DNA from: Cyclobacteriaceae bacterium
Lineage (GTDB): Bacteria > Bacteroidota > Bacteroidia > Cytophagales > Cyclobacteriaceae
Direction: 5' to 3'
Assembly (NCBI GenBank): GCA_019638355.1
Contig: JAHBTY010000002.1
Span: 449,001-513,000 of the forward strand
Length of the DNA: 64,000 bases
Positions within the stretch are counted from its first letter, which is position 1. Every line of letters starts with the position of its first letter. Positions 17,488-26,134 of this stretch are shown piece by piece. A program made the translations under genes and the position numbers. The notes below the pieces were generated by a model. That model was not told where the DNA came from. It did not search any database and was given only the letters and a program-made list of their open reading frames with translations.

Positions 17488-17874
17488 CTATTTGGTTACC
17501 GGTTTACCCGCTGCCTGCCACGCTTGTATGCCGCCACTTAATTCAAACACTTGTGTAAAGCCTTCCTGGCGCATAATCTTTGCGGCTTTGTTACTTCGTA
17601 CTCCTGCCGCACAATACACATAAACCGGTTTATCTTTTTGCAAGGTGCTGAGTTGTTGTTTGAAATTACCGTCATTCACATTCATCAATTTTGCCTGGGC
17701 TAAATGACCGTCATTGTATTCGCTGGGCGTACGCACATCCAATACAACTTTTTCTGACTGAGTTGCAATCTGTTTTTCAAAATCGGCAACAGACAAAACA
17801 GTGCCTTGTTGAGCTTGTGTGCAGGCCGCGCTTGATAATAAAAGCACAATCACCAGTGAGTTTAACAGTTTCAT
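17488..17874 (-). CDS. rhodanese-like lipoprotein
   Basis: 128 residues. The lipoprotein signal ends in SSAAC (Cys18). A single rhodanese domain follows, with VLDVRTPSEYNDGHL, the active-site loop VYCAAGVRSNKA (catalytic Cys) and a closing GGIQAWQAAGKP. Predicted to be a periplasmic sulfurtransferase acting on thiosulfate or persulfide. It lies 27 nt upstream of the SoxB-like gene and 45 nt downstream of the porin gene, in the same operon. Confidence 0.92.
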   Translation of the reverse strand: MKLLNSLVIVLLLSSAACTQAQQGTVLSVADFEKQIATQSEKVVLDVRTPSEYNDGHLAQAKLMNVNDGNFKQQLSTLQKDKPVYVYCAAGVRSNKAAKIMRQEGFTQVFELSGGIQAWQAAGKPVTK

Positions 17875-17919
17875 ATTTAAAATATTTAGGGTTAAGGTTA
17901 TGAATAATTAAATTATAAA

Positions 17920-19347
17920 TCAGAAGTAATAGTCCGCTACAACTGAAAGCAAGTGTGTATTTACTTTATTGTGAAAGGTAGTTGGCAAAACTTCAGCATC
18001 ACTACCCAATGCACCTTTATAAGAGTAAAGCAAATCCAGTTGCAGTCCTTTTAAAAAATCAGTAAACTGATATTGCACTCGTGCATTAAGGTGATAGAAA
18101 TCGGGCATGGAATATTTGTTGAGTGCTGCCTGATCAACCGAAGGCATCAAGTACACACCAGCCTGTGTTTGCAATGCAAGATTTTTATTGTTGTTAATGT
18201 TTCTTTTATTCTGCACCATTACTGCGTGTACATCTCCCGCTCCTTCCACCCTTTCGCGATTCATAAAAGTATATAACGATTCTACACCCCACTCGCGTGG
18301 AAACAGGAATCTACCATGTGCAGTAATGCGTGTATAATTCAAACTCCATTCATCGTTTTTTGCAAGATTTGTTCGGGCAATACGGCCACTGAAAATATGT
18401 GTTTGCTCCGCTTTGGAAATATATTGTCGTGTAACCGATAACGTATCGTTGTATAATGATTGTTGAAAAAGATATTGAACTCCGAACAACCACTGTGTAC
18501 TATTATGCTTTTGTTTTACTTCCGTTTTTAACAAGGATGTAGTTAACAAATCTGGAGCATAATAATTCCAGGCCTGGATGTTTGCTTGCGAGGTGGGAAC
18601 AAACGTTACATTGCTGATGGCAATGCCTTTGGTTTTAACATGACCGGCATATTCAGCACGCTGACCATTTACAGCACGACCCATCGGGTACACGCCAACC
18701 GATTCGCCCGTATCAAACCAATGGATGGTACTTCGTGGCGATGTGCGCCATAACCATCCGCCCTTCAGCTTAATTTTTTTCCATTCATTCCATTCGCCAT
18801 AAACTCCTTCTTGCAGATTGGGGCGCATACGACCATCCTGCAAATTGATGAGTGGTGTTTTTAAATGAAACTTTCCGAATTGCAAATACGAATGATTTTG
18901 CTGCGAGAAATAATAGCGCAGGTATAGATCTTCCAACCTATCAAGATCATCGTGATTATCTGGATTACTGATGTCAAACAAACCAATTTCATATCGATTG
19001 GAGAACGGAGATTGTGGACCGAGGTGCGATGAAGTAAGATTGTAGATAATAAAGCCTGACATACCTACTTGAAAATTTTTAATCACAGGCGAAAAATATC
19101 CTAAACCGCCACCTACACCCCATGCATAATAATCCGGGTATTCGTGATGGTTAACCGTTGACATAAAGAATGAACGCAAATGCCCCTCGAACGTACCGTA
19201 CTTGCGCAACACATTACACAAACTATCGCCTGCAATGCATTGCTTATCAATAACAGCACGCCTGGCAGACCAACTGGCATCCTGATGTTGCCCCTGAAGT
19301 TGAAGCCCGATCGTTAAAAATAAAATAACACCAACAATCCGCTTCAT
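17920..19347 (-). CDS. OprD-like outer-membrane porin
   Basis: 475 residues with a signal peptide (cleavage near LQLQGQ). Alternating amphipathic beta strands run throughout, and the C-terminus ends in aromatic Phe (VVADYYF), as in barrel proteins. The middle region (HIFSGRIARTNLAKNDEWSLNYTRITAHGRFLFPREWG) recalls the OprD family. The ATG shares its last base with the stop of the tsdA-like gene, indicating co-translation. Probably admits thiosulfate or small sulfur compounds; that is inferred from context. Confidence 0.75.
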   Translation of the reverse strand: MKRIVGVILFLTIGLQLQGQHQDASWSARRAVIDKQCIAGDSLCNVLRKYGTFEGHLRSFFMSTVNHHEYPDYYAWGVGGGLGYFSPVIKNFQVGMSGFIIYNLTSSHLGPQSPFSNRYEIGLFDISNPDNHDDLDRLEDLYLRYYFSQQNHSYLQFGKFHLKTPLINLQDGRMRPNLQEGVYGEWNEWKKIKLKGGWLWRTSPRSTIHWFDTGESVGVYPMGRAVNGQRAEYAGHVKTKGIAISNVTFVPTSQANIQAWNYYAPDLLTTSLLKTEVKQKHNSTQWLFGVQYLFQQSLYNDTLSVTRQYISKAEQTHIFSGRIARTNLAKNDEWSLNYTRITAHGRFLFPREWGVESLYTFMNRERVEGAGDVHAVMVQNKRNINNNKNLALQTQAGVYLMPSVDQAALNKYSMPDFYHLNARVQYQFTDFLKGLQLDLLYSYKGALGSDAEVLPTTFHNKVNTHLLSVVADYYF

Positions 19348-20384
19348 TACTTTTTAAGCTTTCGGGTTTCAACAATGGGTGCAAACGGACCGTACTTATG
19401 TTGCTGTTCATTAAAACCATCAGCAAACGGACCAAACGGATGATCAATTGGTTTTTTGGAGATATCGGGCCAATCGCTGGAAATATCTTTTTCAGGGCGC
19501 GGCAACGAGTTAACATACGCAGCAATATTCCAGGCTTCTTCATCGCTCAACTGCGGTTCATTATAGGTAGAACCCAGCGGCATATTTGCTTTGATGTATC
19601 CTGCAAATCGCGATAGGCGATACAAACCCGCACCGTCATTATAACTATCTTTTCCCCACAAGGGCGGATACGTCCACGAAGTTGCATCAGCTGCTTTTAT
19701 ACCTTCACCATTTTTTCCATGACATACCACACACTTGGCTTCATACGCTACTTTTCCCTTAGCGGAATCGGCCGGATAGTTCAGGTATGGAAGTTCAATT
19801 AAACCAGAACCTTTTGGACTTTCTCCCTTCGGAACACCTGTGCCCAACCATTTGATGTAACTAACCATCGCTTTCATTTCGCGCGAATCATTAGATAAAG
19901 CATTACCATTTAAGCTTCGCTCAATACAATCATTCACACGCTTCTCTATTGTTTCTTCTGAACCTGATCGTGCGCGAAACTTAGGATAGGTTGATGCCAC
20001 CGCACTATAATTGTTACCAAAAGGTTTTGTGCCCGCATCGAGATGACAGTTCTGGCAATTCATCCCATTACTGATGGCCATCACTTTTCCTTGCGGACCG
20101 AGGTAATCGGCAGTATGTGCAATCAATTCTCTTCCATAGCGGATTTCATCACCACTTGCATCTGTGGGTATTGTGGTCTCTGCCGGTGCCTGCCACAGAT
20201 TATCGACAGGCTTAATTTCTGTAGGAGTGGCAATTGGTGTTTCGAACCATTTTACAAATTGAGAAGGCCCAATCACCAACGTGGCTATAACAAACACAAT
20301 CGAAAAAATAACAACCCCCAACAAGGCCATAAGCCCGCGAACCAATTTTAACAGGGAGTTATCATTTTTTAAGTGTTGATTCAT
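19347..20384 (-). CDS. tsdA: TsdA-like diheme thiosulfate dehydrogenase
   Basis: 345 residues. One N-terminal membrane helix (about 16-38) tethers a periplasmic diheme protein. Heme 1 motif CQNCH is at 110-114 and heme 2 motif CVVCH at 218-222. Between them lies TIEKRVNDCIERSLNGNAL. In TsdA the Cys of this segment is the unusual axial ligand of heme 1; here it is Cys153. TsdA oxidises two thiosulfates to tetrathionate, or runs in reverse. The Cys ligand is the main reason for choosing TsdA over a generic cytochrome c. Direction and electron acceptor cannot be read from sequence. Confidence 0.83.
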   Translation of the reverse strand: MNQHLKNDNSLLKLVRGLMALLGVVIFSIVFVIATLVIGPSQFVKWFETPIATPTEIKPVDNLWQAPAETTIPTDASGDEIRYGRELIAHTADYLGPQGKVMAISNGMNCQNCHLDAGTKPFGNNYSAVASTYPKFRARSGSEETIEKRVNDCIERSLNGNALSNDSREMKAMVSYIKWLGTGVPKGESPKGSGLIELPYLNYPADSAKGKVAYEAKCVVCHGKNGEGIKAADATSWTYPPLWGKDSYNDGAGLYRLSRFAGYIKANMPLGSTYNEPQLSDEEAWNIAAYVNSLPRPEKDISSDWPDISKKPIDHPFGPFADGFNEQQHKYGPFAPIVETRKLKK

Positions 20385-20428
20385 TTTTACAAACGGATTA
20401 AAGGGTAGAACTTCCGTTCACTCCAGAA

Positions 20429-20938
20429 TCAATGCGGAAGTTTATCGCGAAGTAAACCGTAAAACCAGGTGCCGGCAATAGCGCTGAGCAGGGTTACAAT
20501 CACCACTAAAAAGCCGCTGCCTATTTGTGCAAACAGTGGACCGGGGCAAGCACCCGTAATGGCCCACCCTAAACCAAACATGGTGCCTCCGATTATATTT
20601 CCCCAATGAAATTGCTTATCGTGAAACACTACCGTTTCGCCTTGCATGGTTTTTACTTTGAATCTTTTAATAATCCAAACCGAAATCAATCCCACCACCA
20701 CGGCAGTACCAATTACACCATACATGTGAAATGAATGCAAGCGAAACATTTCCTGAATGCGATACCACGAAATAATTTCTGCCTTCACAAACACGATCCC
20801 GAAAAGCATACCAACCACCGCATACTTGATGTTCGATCCAACCAACGATTCTTTCGTTACCTGATCGTTAGGAGCTTCACACTCAATCGGGTGTTCAATC
20901 ACCGGATTTACTTCTATATTTTGATTTATATTTTGCAT
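20429..20938 (-). CDS. YeeE/YedE-type sulfur transport protein, second half
   Basis: 169 residues from ATG 20938 (MQNINQN). A longer ATG at 20968 would overlap the upstream gene. Four hydrophobic helices are visible. The signature GLGWAITGACPGPLFAQIG, with a conserved Cys, is the YeeE/YedE (sulfur transport, DUF6691) motif. In YeeE this Cys shuttles thiosulfate across the membrane. It pairs with the preceding gene, 19 nt away; together they make the two-part version of a YeeE channel common in Bacteroidota and Proteobacteria. Confidence 0.88.
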   Translation of the reverse strand: MQNINQNIEVNPVIEHPIECEAPNDQVTKESLVGSNIKYAVVGMLFGIVFVKAEIISWYRIQEMFRLHSFHMYGVIGTAVVVGLISVWIIKRFKVKTMQGETVVFHDKQFHWGNIIGGTMFGLGWAITGACPGPLFAQIGSGFLVVIVTLLSAIAGTWFYGLLRDKLPH

Positions 20939-20957
20939 TGTTGTACTTGAATAAGGT

Positions 20958-21524
20958 TTATAACACACGCATTAACCACGGAAAAATAAGATGCACCATC
21001 GCAAAACCACCGGCCATAAAACAACAGGTTGCTACCAACGAGGGCCATTGCAACGTAGATAAACCCATGATGGAGTGCCCGGAAGTACACCCCCCCGCAT
21101 AGCGGGTTCCAAAGCCTACCAGAAATCCACCAAAAACAAAAAACACCAGCCCTTTAAGTGAGAACAGATTCTCGAAGGAGAATAGCGAAGCGGGCATTAG
21201 TTCGTTATCGGTGGCAATGTTGAGTGCCTGCAATGCTTGTGTGGTCTTTTCCGAAACCTGAATCGGGTTGGGGTTGCTTAATAGTTGCGTGGCCACTATA
21301 CCACCTATCAATACTCCACCTACAAAAAACAAATTCCAGATTTCTTTCTTCCAATCGTACCTGAAGAATGGAATTTTTGCCGGAATACACGCAGCGCAGA
21401 TATGCCGGAGCGAGGAAGAAATACCAAAGTGCTTATTTCCAAGCAGCAAAAGAGCCGGCACGGTAAGTCCGATTAATGCGCCAGCCACATACCAGGGCCA
21501 GGGTTTTTGTATTATTTCAAGCAT
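20958..21524 (-). CDS. YeeE/YedE-type sulfur transport protein, first half
   Basis: 188 residues with about five hydrophobic helices and the signature GTRYAGGCTSGHSIMGLSTL, holding the conserved Cys of YeeE/YedE proteins. An additional CAACIP lies near residue 42. First gene of the run YeeE, YeeE, TsdA, porin, rhodanese, SoxB-like. The promoter with an operator is immediately upstream (21563-21606). Likely imports thiosulfate or another sulfane-sulfur species. Confidence 0.9.
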   Translation of the reverse strand: MLEIIQKPWPWYVAGALIGLTVPALLLLGNKHFGISSSLRHICAACIPAKIPFFRYDWKKEIWNLFFVGGVLIGGIVATQLLSNPNPIQVSEKTTQALQALNIATDNELMPASLFSFENLFSLKGLVFFVFGGFLVGFGTRYAGGCTSGHSIMGLSTLQWPSLVATCCFMAGGFAMVHLIFPWLMRVL

Positions 21525-21562
21525 GTAAAACTGATTTATAGTTTACTTTTATCAATATACAA

Positions 21563-21606
21563 CAAAAGTAAAAACATGACTTTAATCAGTCCGTAACGAA
21601 TGTTAC
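21563..21606 (-). promoter_or_regulatory. promoter with Crp/Fnr-type operator for the main sulfur operon
   Basis: Operator GTAAC-GAAT-GTTAC (21593-21606), then 22 nt, then a perfect -7 box TACTTTTG on the minus strand (21570-21563). Predicted start near 21559, operator centre near -40.5, leader about 35 nt to the YeeE ATG. Confidence 0.8.
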
Positions 21607-21626
21607 AGACATACTTTTTTCATCAG

Positions 21627-22421
21627 CTAAAACAACAATTCTTTTCCTAAGATATAGAAGCCCATCACCAGCACAAACCAACCGAAAGCCGGTTTTAGTT
21701 TTTCGTTGGGAATAAAACGAGTCAAGTAACTTCCTGCCAGAATACCCACCATGGCAAACGCTGAAAACACAAGCATGAATTTGTAATCGATGGCTTGGCC
21801 AGCACCTAAATCTCCGGTAAATCCAATCAACGATTTAAGTGCAATTATCATTAACGATGTACCCACTGCTTGTTTCATGGGCAACCCTGCCAACAACACT
21901 AATGCGGGTATAATTAAGAAACCGCCTCCTGCTCCCACCAAACCAGTAATACCGCCAACCAACAAGCCTTCCAGAAAAATGACAGGGTAATTGTAGTTGA
22001 TGTCGCCCGCTTTCTCTGTAGTTGTTTTTGGCTTACGAATCATAGAAATAGAAGCCAGCAACATCAGCACTGCAAACAACACCATTACAAACAGGGGCTT
22101 TGTAAAAGTGAATGATCCCGTTGAAAAAACAGGATCGGGTATAACCGGAACAATAAACTTGCGTGTGGCATATACTGAAATGATGGAGGGCACACCAAAC
22201 ACCAGCGCGGTTTTTAAATGCACATTGCCAGCCTTAAAATGGCTGTAAGAACCAACCAAACTGGTAAGCCCAACTACAAATAAGGAGTATGCAGTGGATA
22301 ACACCGGATCAACATCAAACAAGTAAACCAAAATGGGTACCGTTAAAATAGACCCACCACCACCAATCAACCCAAGCGAAAGCCCCATTACGATTGATGC
22401 AATAAATCCTGCTATTTCCAT
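21627..22421 (-). CDS. TauE/SafE family sulfite/sulfonate exporter
   Basis: 264 residues and about eight hydrophobic helices in two homologous halves. Each half starts with the family's Gly-rich signature: MGLSLGLIGGGGSILTVP and GGITGLVGAGGGFLIIPAL. TauE/SafE proteins move sulfite, sulfonates or related anions. Within this island sulfite release after persulfide oxidation is the likely job. It has its own operator-bearing promoter, divergent from the LysE-type gene. Confidence 0.92.
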   Translation of the reverse strand: MEIAGFIASIVMGLSLGLIGGGGSILTVPILVYLFDVDPVLSTAYSLFVVGLTSLVGSYSHFKAGNVHLKTALVFGVPSIISVYATRKFIVPVIPDPVFSTGSFTFTKPLFVMVLFAVLMLLASISMIRKPKTTTEKAGDINYNYPVIFLEGLLVGGITGLVGAGGGFLIIPALVLLAGLPMKQAVGTSLMIIALKSLIGFTGDLGAGQAIDYKFMLVFSAFAMVGILAGSYLTRFIPNEKLKPAFGWFVLVMGFYILGKELLF

Positions 22422-22438
22422 TCCGGCTAATTTTTTTA

Positions 22439-22483
22439 CAAACTTACCCGCACAACCTGACGGAAATCAGTAACCAAGATCAC
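22439..22483 (-). promoter_or_regulatory. promoter with Crp/Fnr-type operator for tauE
   Basis: Operator GTAAC-CAAG-ATCAC (22470-22483; the second arm matches GTTAC at three of five positions). On the minus strand a perfect -7 box TAAGTTTG (22446-22439) follows after 23 nt. Predicted start near 22435, operator centre near -41.5, leader 14 nt. Confidence 0.7.
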
Positions 22484-22505
22484 ACAACAACGGATAATTA
22501 TATGC

Positions 22506-22549
22506 GTAACCGACATCACACAGATACTCTGCTTAGTTTGTTAGCTTTG
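22506..22549 (+). promoter_or_regulatory. promoter with Crp/Fnr-type operator for the LysE-type gene
   Basis: Operator GTAAC-CGAC-ATCAC (22506-22519), 22 nt, then a perfect -7 box TAGCTTTG (22542-22549). Predicted start near 22553, operator centre near -40.5. The ATCAC arm is the same variant as in the neighbouring tauE operator. Confidence 0.72.
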
Positions 22550-22569
22550 CCATCAAAATTTATCAGCTC

Positions 22570-23187
22570 TTGATTTTACAGGTTTTTGTTATTGGTCTTG
22601 TAGCCAGCTTTATCGGATCTATTCCGCCCGGCACACTTAATATTATGGTGCTGCAAATGGGCCTCGAAAATAAATTGCGCATTGCCCTGCGGTTTATGCT
22701 GGCAGTTGCGATTATTGAATATCCCTACGCCTGGATTGCAGTGGAGTTTGAACACCTGATAACTTCCTCGCCTATTGTACAACAGAATTTTAAACTTCTG
22801 GCGGCAGTGGTTATGCTGGCACTGGGTATTTTGGGATTGTGGTCGGTACGAAAACCTTCTCCATTAACTGTAAAATTTCAGGAAAGCGGTTTCAGAAAAG
22901 GATTGGTATTAAGCATTCTTAATCCGCAAGCTATACCGTGGTGGATTGGCATGACGGCCTATCTGAAATCGCAAGGCTGGATTGTGCTGGACACCGGTTG
23001 GCGACTGCATAGTTATGTATTGGGAACCTCGATTGGTGTGTTGCTATTATTATTACTACTGGCATTTATGGCGCAAAAGCTTGCTTCTATTATAAAGCAT
23101 AACCGCATGGTAGCAATTTTGCCAAGCATCATTCTATTGATATTGGGATTAATTGCACTGTTTTCATACCTCACTACAGCGGTGTAA
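22570..23187 (+). CDS. LysE/RhtB family exporter
   Basis: 205 residues from a TTG start at 22570. Six hydrophobic helices; the N-terminal signature GSIPPGTLNIMVLQMGL and the central NPQAIPWWIG match LysE/RhtB-type amino-acid and small-molecule exporters. The substrate is unknown. Membership in the operator-controlled group suggests export of a sulfur amino acid or a related metabolite; that is inference. Start chosen because no ATG lies upstream in frame after the predicted transcription start. Confidence 0.82.
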   Translation: MILQVFVIGLVASFIGSIPPGTLNIMVLQMGLENKLRIALRFMLAVAIIEYPYAWIAVEFEHLITSSPIVQQNFKLLAAVVMLALGILGLWSVRKPSPLTVKFQESGFRKGLVLSILNPQAIPWWIGMTAYLKSQGWIVLDTGWRLHSYVLGTSIGVLLLLLLLAFMAQKLASIIKHNRMVAILPSIILLILGLIALFSYLTTAV

Positions 23188-23227
23188 CATCAGTTACAGA
23201 ACTTATTTATGACTTAAATTAGTTTTA
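23184..23227 (+). promoter_or_regulatory. promoter with Crp/Fnr-type operator for the DUF983 gene
   Basis: Operator GTAAC-ATCA-GTTAC (23184-23197) overlaps the stop of the upstream gene. After 22 nt lies the -7 box TAGTTTTA (23220-23227, 7 of 8). The predicted start near 23231 is only 2 nt before the ATG, so the mRNA may be nearly leaderless. Confidence 0.7.
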
Positions 23228-23232
23228 CAGCC

Positions 23233-23616
23233 ATGATACCCAAAGGAACACGGCTTTATAGCATCTTACATCATAAATGCCCCCGTTGCCACGAAGGAAG
23301 TTTATATTGTACCGGTCCTTATCAAAAAGGATTTACCCGCATGCATGAAAAATGTTCGCAGTGCGGATTGCAATATGCGCAAGAACCATCTTTCTATTCG
23401 GGGGCTATGTATGTAAGTTATGCCTTGCAGGTAGCGCTGTTCACCACGGTGTATGTAGCGCTACGGGTTTTATTCAATCCGGCTGCCGAGGTGTACATGA
23501 TTACAATTATTGGTGCCGCATTTGTTCTTTTTCCGGTAACATTCCGATTATCGCGCGCTATTTATCTGAATTTCTTTTTCAGCTACGATGCCGATGCCAA
23601 AAATATCAAGCCTTAA
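23233..23616 (+). CDS. DUF983 zinc-ribbon membrane protein
   Basis: 127 residues. N-terminal Cys pairs CPRCHEGS and CSQCGLQ (about residues 17-50) form a likely zinc or metal site. Two hydrophobic helices follow (YALQVALFTTVYVALRVLF and VYMITIIGAAFVLFPVTF). This is the DUF983 architecture. Members lie near cytochrome oxidase assembly genes in alphaproteobacteria; the role is not established. Here it is the fifth transcription unit with the shared operator. Its stop overlaps the convergent YihY gene by 4 nt. Confidence 0.88.
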   Translation: MIPKGTRLYSILHHKCPRCHEGSLYCTGPYQKGFTRMHEKCSQCGLQYAQEPSFYSGAMYVSYALQVALFTTVYVALRVLFNPAAEVYMITIIGAAFVLFPVTFRLSRAIYLNFFFSYDADAKNIKP

Positions 23617-24596
23617 CGCGCAGCTTTTTCCGCACGACTGATTTTTGATTTAACGCCCTCCAGCTTTTGGCCGTAGTGCAAACTGGCATTTACCTCGTAC
23701 CCAACCAGTAAAATCATGGTGATGAGCTGAATCCACACCATTAATGCTATCAGGGCGCCAATCGATCCATACACTTTGTTGTAACTACCGAAGTTGGTTA
23801 TGTAATAAGAAAATCCGTATGAAATAGCCAGAATAACCAATGTGGCAACCAACGAGCCTACAGAAAAAAAACGCCAGTTGTAATGCACGGCAGGCCCGAA
23901 GTAGTAAATGAATGAAATGGCAATAAAGAAAACCAAAAAGATTACCACAAATCGCACTACAAAAAGTAGTTTAATGTTACTTAGGTCAAGGTTGCTGAAT
24001 TCTGAAAGGTGAGTCATCATATACTCTAACACCAACTGCCCGCCAATTAACAATACCACCGCCAACACAAGCGTAAGCGCCAACATAAACGTAAGGCCCG
24101 TAGCTGTTGCCCGCATGCGCAATATATTTCTTCTTTCTACCGTGCGATAACAGGCATTGAAGGCGCGCATCAAAGCCATCATACCATTGGTGGCCAGGTA
24201 CAAGGCAAAGAAAAAACCTATTGTTAAAAGGCCACCCCGTTGGTTGCTTACAATATCCAACACGGTGGCTGAAATAACTTCATTCATGCTGGGTGGCAAA
24301 TATTCGCCCATAAAAGTGATGATGGCATCACGGTTAATGGCTGGAAAAAACTGCGTGATGTAGGGAATAAGGGTAAATAAAAAGATGATAGCCGGGAATG
24401 TAGCCAGTATAAAATTGTAGGCCACTCCATTGCTGCGATCCATAATTTCATCTTCCTTGATATTATAAATGAATATCTTCAGGAATTTATAGAGCGACAG
24501 ATTTCCAAATTTCTTAAAGCGAATACGCTTTAACCAATTACGGCCCGTGCGAGCCGAAGTAAACTGAAGAATTCGTTTGCGGGTAACATACTTCAT
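23613..24596 (-). CDS. YihY/BrkB family inner-membrane protein
   Basis: 327 residues with six hydrophobic helices. The family pattern is visible: an amphipathic N-terminus, NGVAYNFILATFPAIIFLFTLIPY, then YLATNGMMALMRAFNACYRTVERR, and IGALIALMVWIQLITMILLVGYEVNA near the end. The family was once mis-called ribonuclease BN. Function unknown. The start overlaps the stop of the thioesterase gene by 4 nt, so it is last in the mltG-thioesterase-yihY run. Confidence 0.92.
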   Translation of the reverse strand: MKYVTRKRILQFTSARTGRNWLKRIRFKKFGNLSLYKFLKIFIYNIKEDEIMDRSNGVAYNFILATFPAIIFLFTLIPYITQFFPAINRDAIITFMGEYLPPSMNEVISATVLDIVSNQRGGLLTIGFFFALYLATNGMMALMRAFNACYRTVERRNILRMRATATGLTFMLALTLVLAVVLLIGGQLVLEYMMTHLSEFSNLDLSNIKLLFVVRFVVIFLVFFIAISFIYYFGPAVHYNWRFFSVGSLVATLVILAISYGFSYYITNFGSYNKVYGSIGALIALMVWIQLITMILLVGYEVNASLHYGQKLEGVKSKISRAEKAAR

Positions 24597-25000
24597 GTAA
24601 AGTAAGGTGTTAACAATTCAGAAAAAACCTGCGGAGGACGGCATGGCCTTCCGGTTGCTTTATCTACAAATACCAAAAGAGTTTCGCCCTGGTTAATCAA
24701 TTTCCCTGCTTCATTAAAGATATCATATTCAAAACGGATGCGCACACCGGGTTTCTCGCGAATAGTTGTTACAATCTTCAGGTTGTCATCGTACAAGGCG
24801 GCTGACAGAAACTTTGAATGATTTTCCAACACGGGCATCATTACGCCCATTGCCTCCAGTTCTTTATACGTAAGGCCTAATCTGCGCAAGCTTTCCACCC
24901 GTGCCACTTCATAATACATGGCATAGTTGCCATAATATACATACCCCATCTGGTCGGTTTCGCCATAGCGTACGCGTATATGGGTTTCGGATACGTACAT
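24593..25000 (-). CDS. acyl-CoA thioesterase (YbgC/FadM, hot-dog fold)
   Basis: 135 residues. The 4HBT signature RVRYGETDQMGYVYYGNYAMYYEVARVE includes the catalytic Asp in the TDQMG segment, followed by the long hot-dog helix. The length is typical. YbgC-type members hydrolyse short acyl-CoA or acyl-ACP at the membrane. The start shares one base with the mltG stop (25000), so translation is coupled. Confidence 0.92.
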   Translation of the reverse strand: MYVSETHIRVRYGETDQMGYVYYGNYAMYYEVARVESLRRLGLTYKELEAMGVMMPVLENHSKFLSAALYDDNLKIVTTIREKPGVRIRFEYDIFNEAGKLINQGETLLVFVDKATGRPCRPPQVFSELLTPYFT

Positions 25001-26058
25001 TATTTTTCGCCTCGTAATGCTTTGCCTTTTGCTATTTCAATACTCAATGCCTTCTGATACTTGCTTGCATTGCGATTATGTTCTTGCAGAGTGGCTGCAA
25101 AATTATGAAAGCCTGAAAAATCTTCGCGTGCACACATGTACACATAATTATGTTGCTGGTAATTAAGCACCGCATCGAGTGTAGCCAATTGAGGCATGTT
25201 AATAGGGCCAGGCGGTAAACCTGTATTTCTGTATGTATTGTAGGGTGAGTCTATTTCTTTATGCACATTCAAAACACGCTTCAAGGTAAAATCGCCCACT
25301 GCAAAAACCAAAGTGGGATCGGCTTGCAAAGGCATGTTCTTTTTTAACCGGTTAATATATAACCCTGCAATAATGGGGGCTTCTTCAGGTTTGATACTTT
25401 CAGCCTGAACGATGGAGGCTAATGTAGAAACTTCCAGTGGAGTTAATCCTAACTTATCGGCTTTGGCTTTACGTTCATCATTCCAGAATTTTTTGTACTC
25501 ATTGTGCATGCGCTCAACCAACTCATCGGGCAACACATTATAAAATACTTCATACGTATTGGGCAAAAACATACTCAGAATATTCTGTTCGTTAAACCCA
25601 TCGGTGTTGGATGCAACGAACTTATCCAACGCATCGTTGAACTCAGCAACCGTTACACCTGTGTTCTTTGTAATTTTCTCGCCCAGTTCACTTTTTAATC
25701 GAACGTTGGTAAACGTAACGCGAACCGCCTCGCGGGCACCCGCTTGCAGCACCGCAATAGCCTGCGCATTGGTCATATTCGGTGTAAGCAGGTAGCGGCC
25801 GGGTTTTATATTTTCATCATAACCTTTCAGCCGAGCCAGAAAACTAAACGACACCATATCGTTTACAAATTTTCCCTTACCTAATTCCTCCTGCACGTTG
25901 CGGAAGGTATAGCCGCTGCGAATTACAAACATCTTGCTTTCGCGATCGACCAGAATGTTGGGTGTGAAATAAATCTGGTACCCATAAAAAGCAAACGTGA
26001 TTAATAAAGTGGAGACAACCAGAAAAAATGCAAGTTTCCTTTTCGATACTTCAGCCAT
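25000..26058 (-). CDS. mltG: endolytic murein transglycosylase MltG
   Basis: 352 residues. A single N-terminal membrane helix (about 10-27) is followed by a LysM-like segment and the YceG domain. The catalytic Glu lies in ASIVQAESIKPEEAPIIAGLYINRL. Further family marks are MPLQADPTLVFAVG and SPYNTYRNTGLPPGPI. It cuts nascent glycan strands in the periplasm. First gene of the three-gene run with a thioesterase and YihY. Confidence 0.95.
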   Translation of the reverse strand: MAEVSKRKLAFFLVVSTLLITFAFYGYQIYFTPNILVDRESKMFVIRSGYTFRNVQEELGKGKFVNDMVSFSFLARLKGYDENIKPGRYLLTPNMTNAQAIAVLQAGAREAVRVTFTNVRLKSELGEKITKNTGVTVAEFNDALDKFVASNTDGFNEQNILSMFLPNTYEVFYNVLPDELVERMHNEYKKFWNDERKAKADKLGLTPLEVSTLASIVQAESIKPEEAPIIAGLYINRLKKNMPLQADPTLVFAVGDFTLKRVLNVHKEIDSPYNTYRNTGLPPGPINMPQLATLDAVLNYQQHNYVYMCAREDFSGFHNFAATLQEHNRNASKYQKALSIEIAKGKALRGEK

Positions 26059-26134
26059 AGTGTAATTAACAGGGGAACAAAGTTACTAAAATCGCGGTTC
26101 ACGGTAACACACAGGTTTGTTAACTTGCCGGCAA

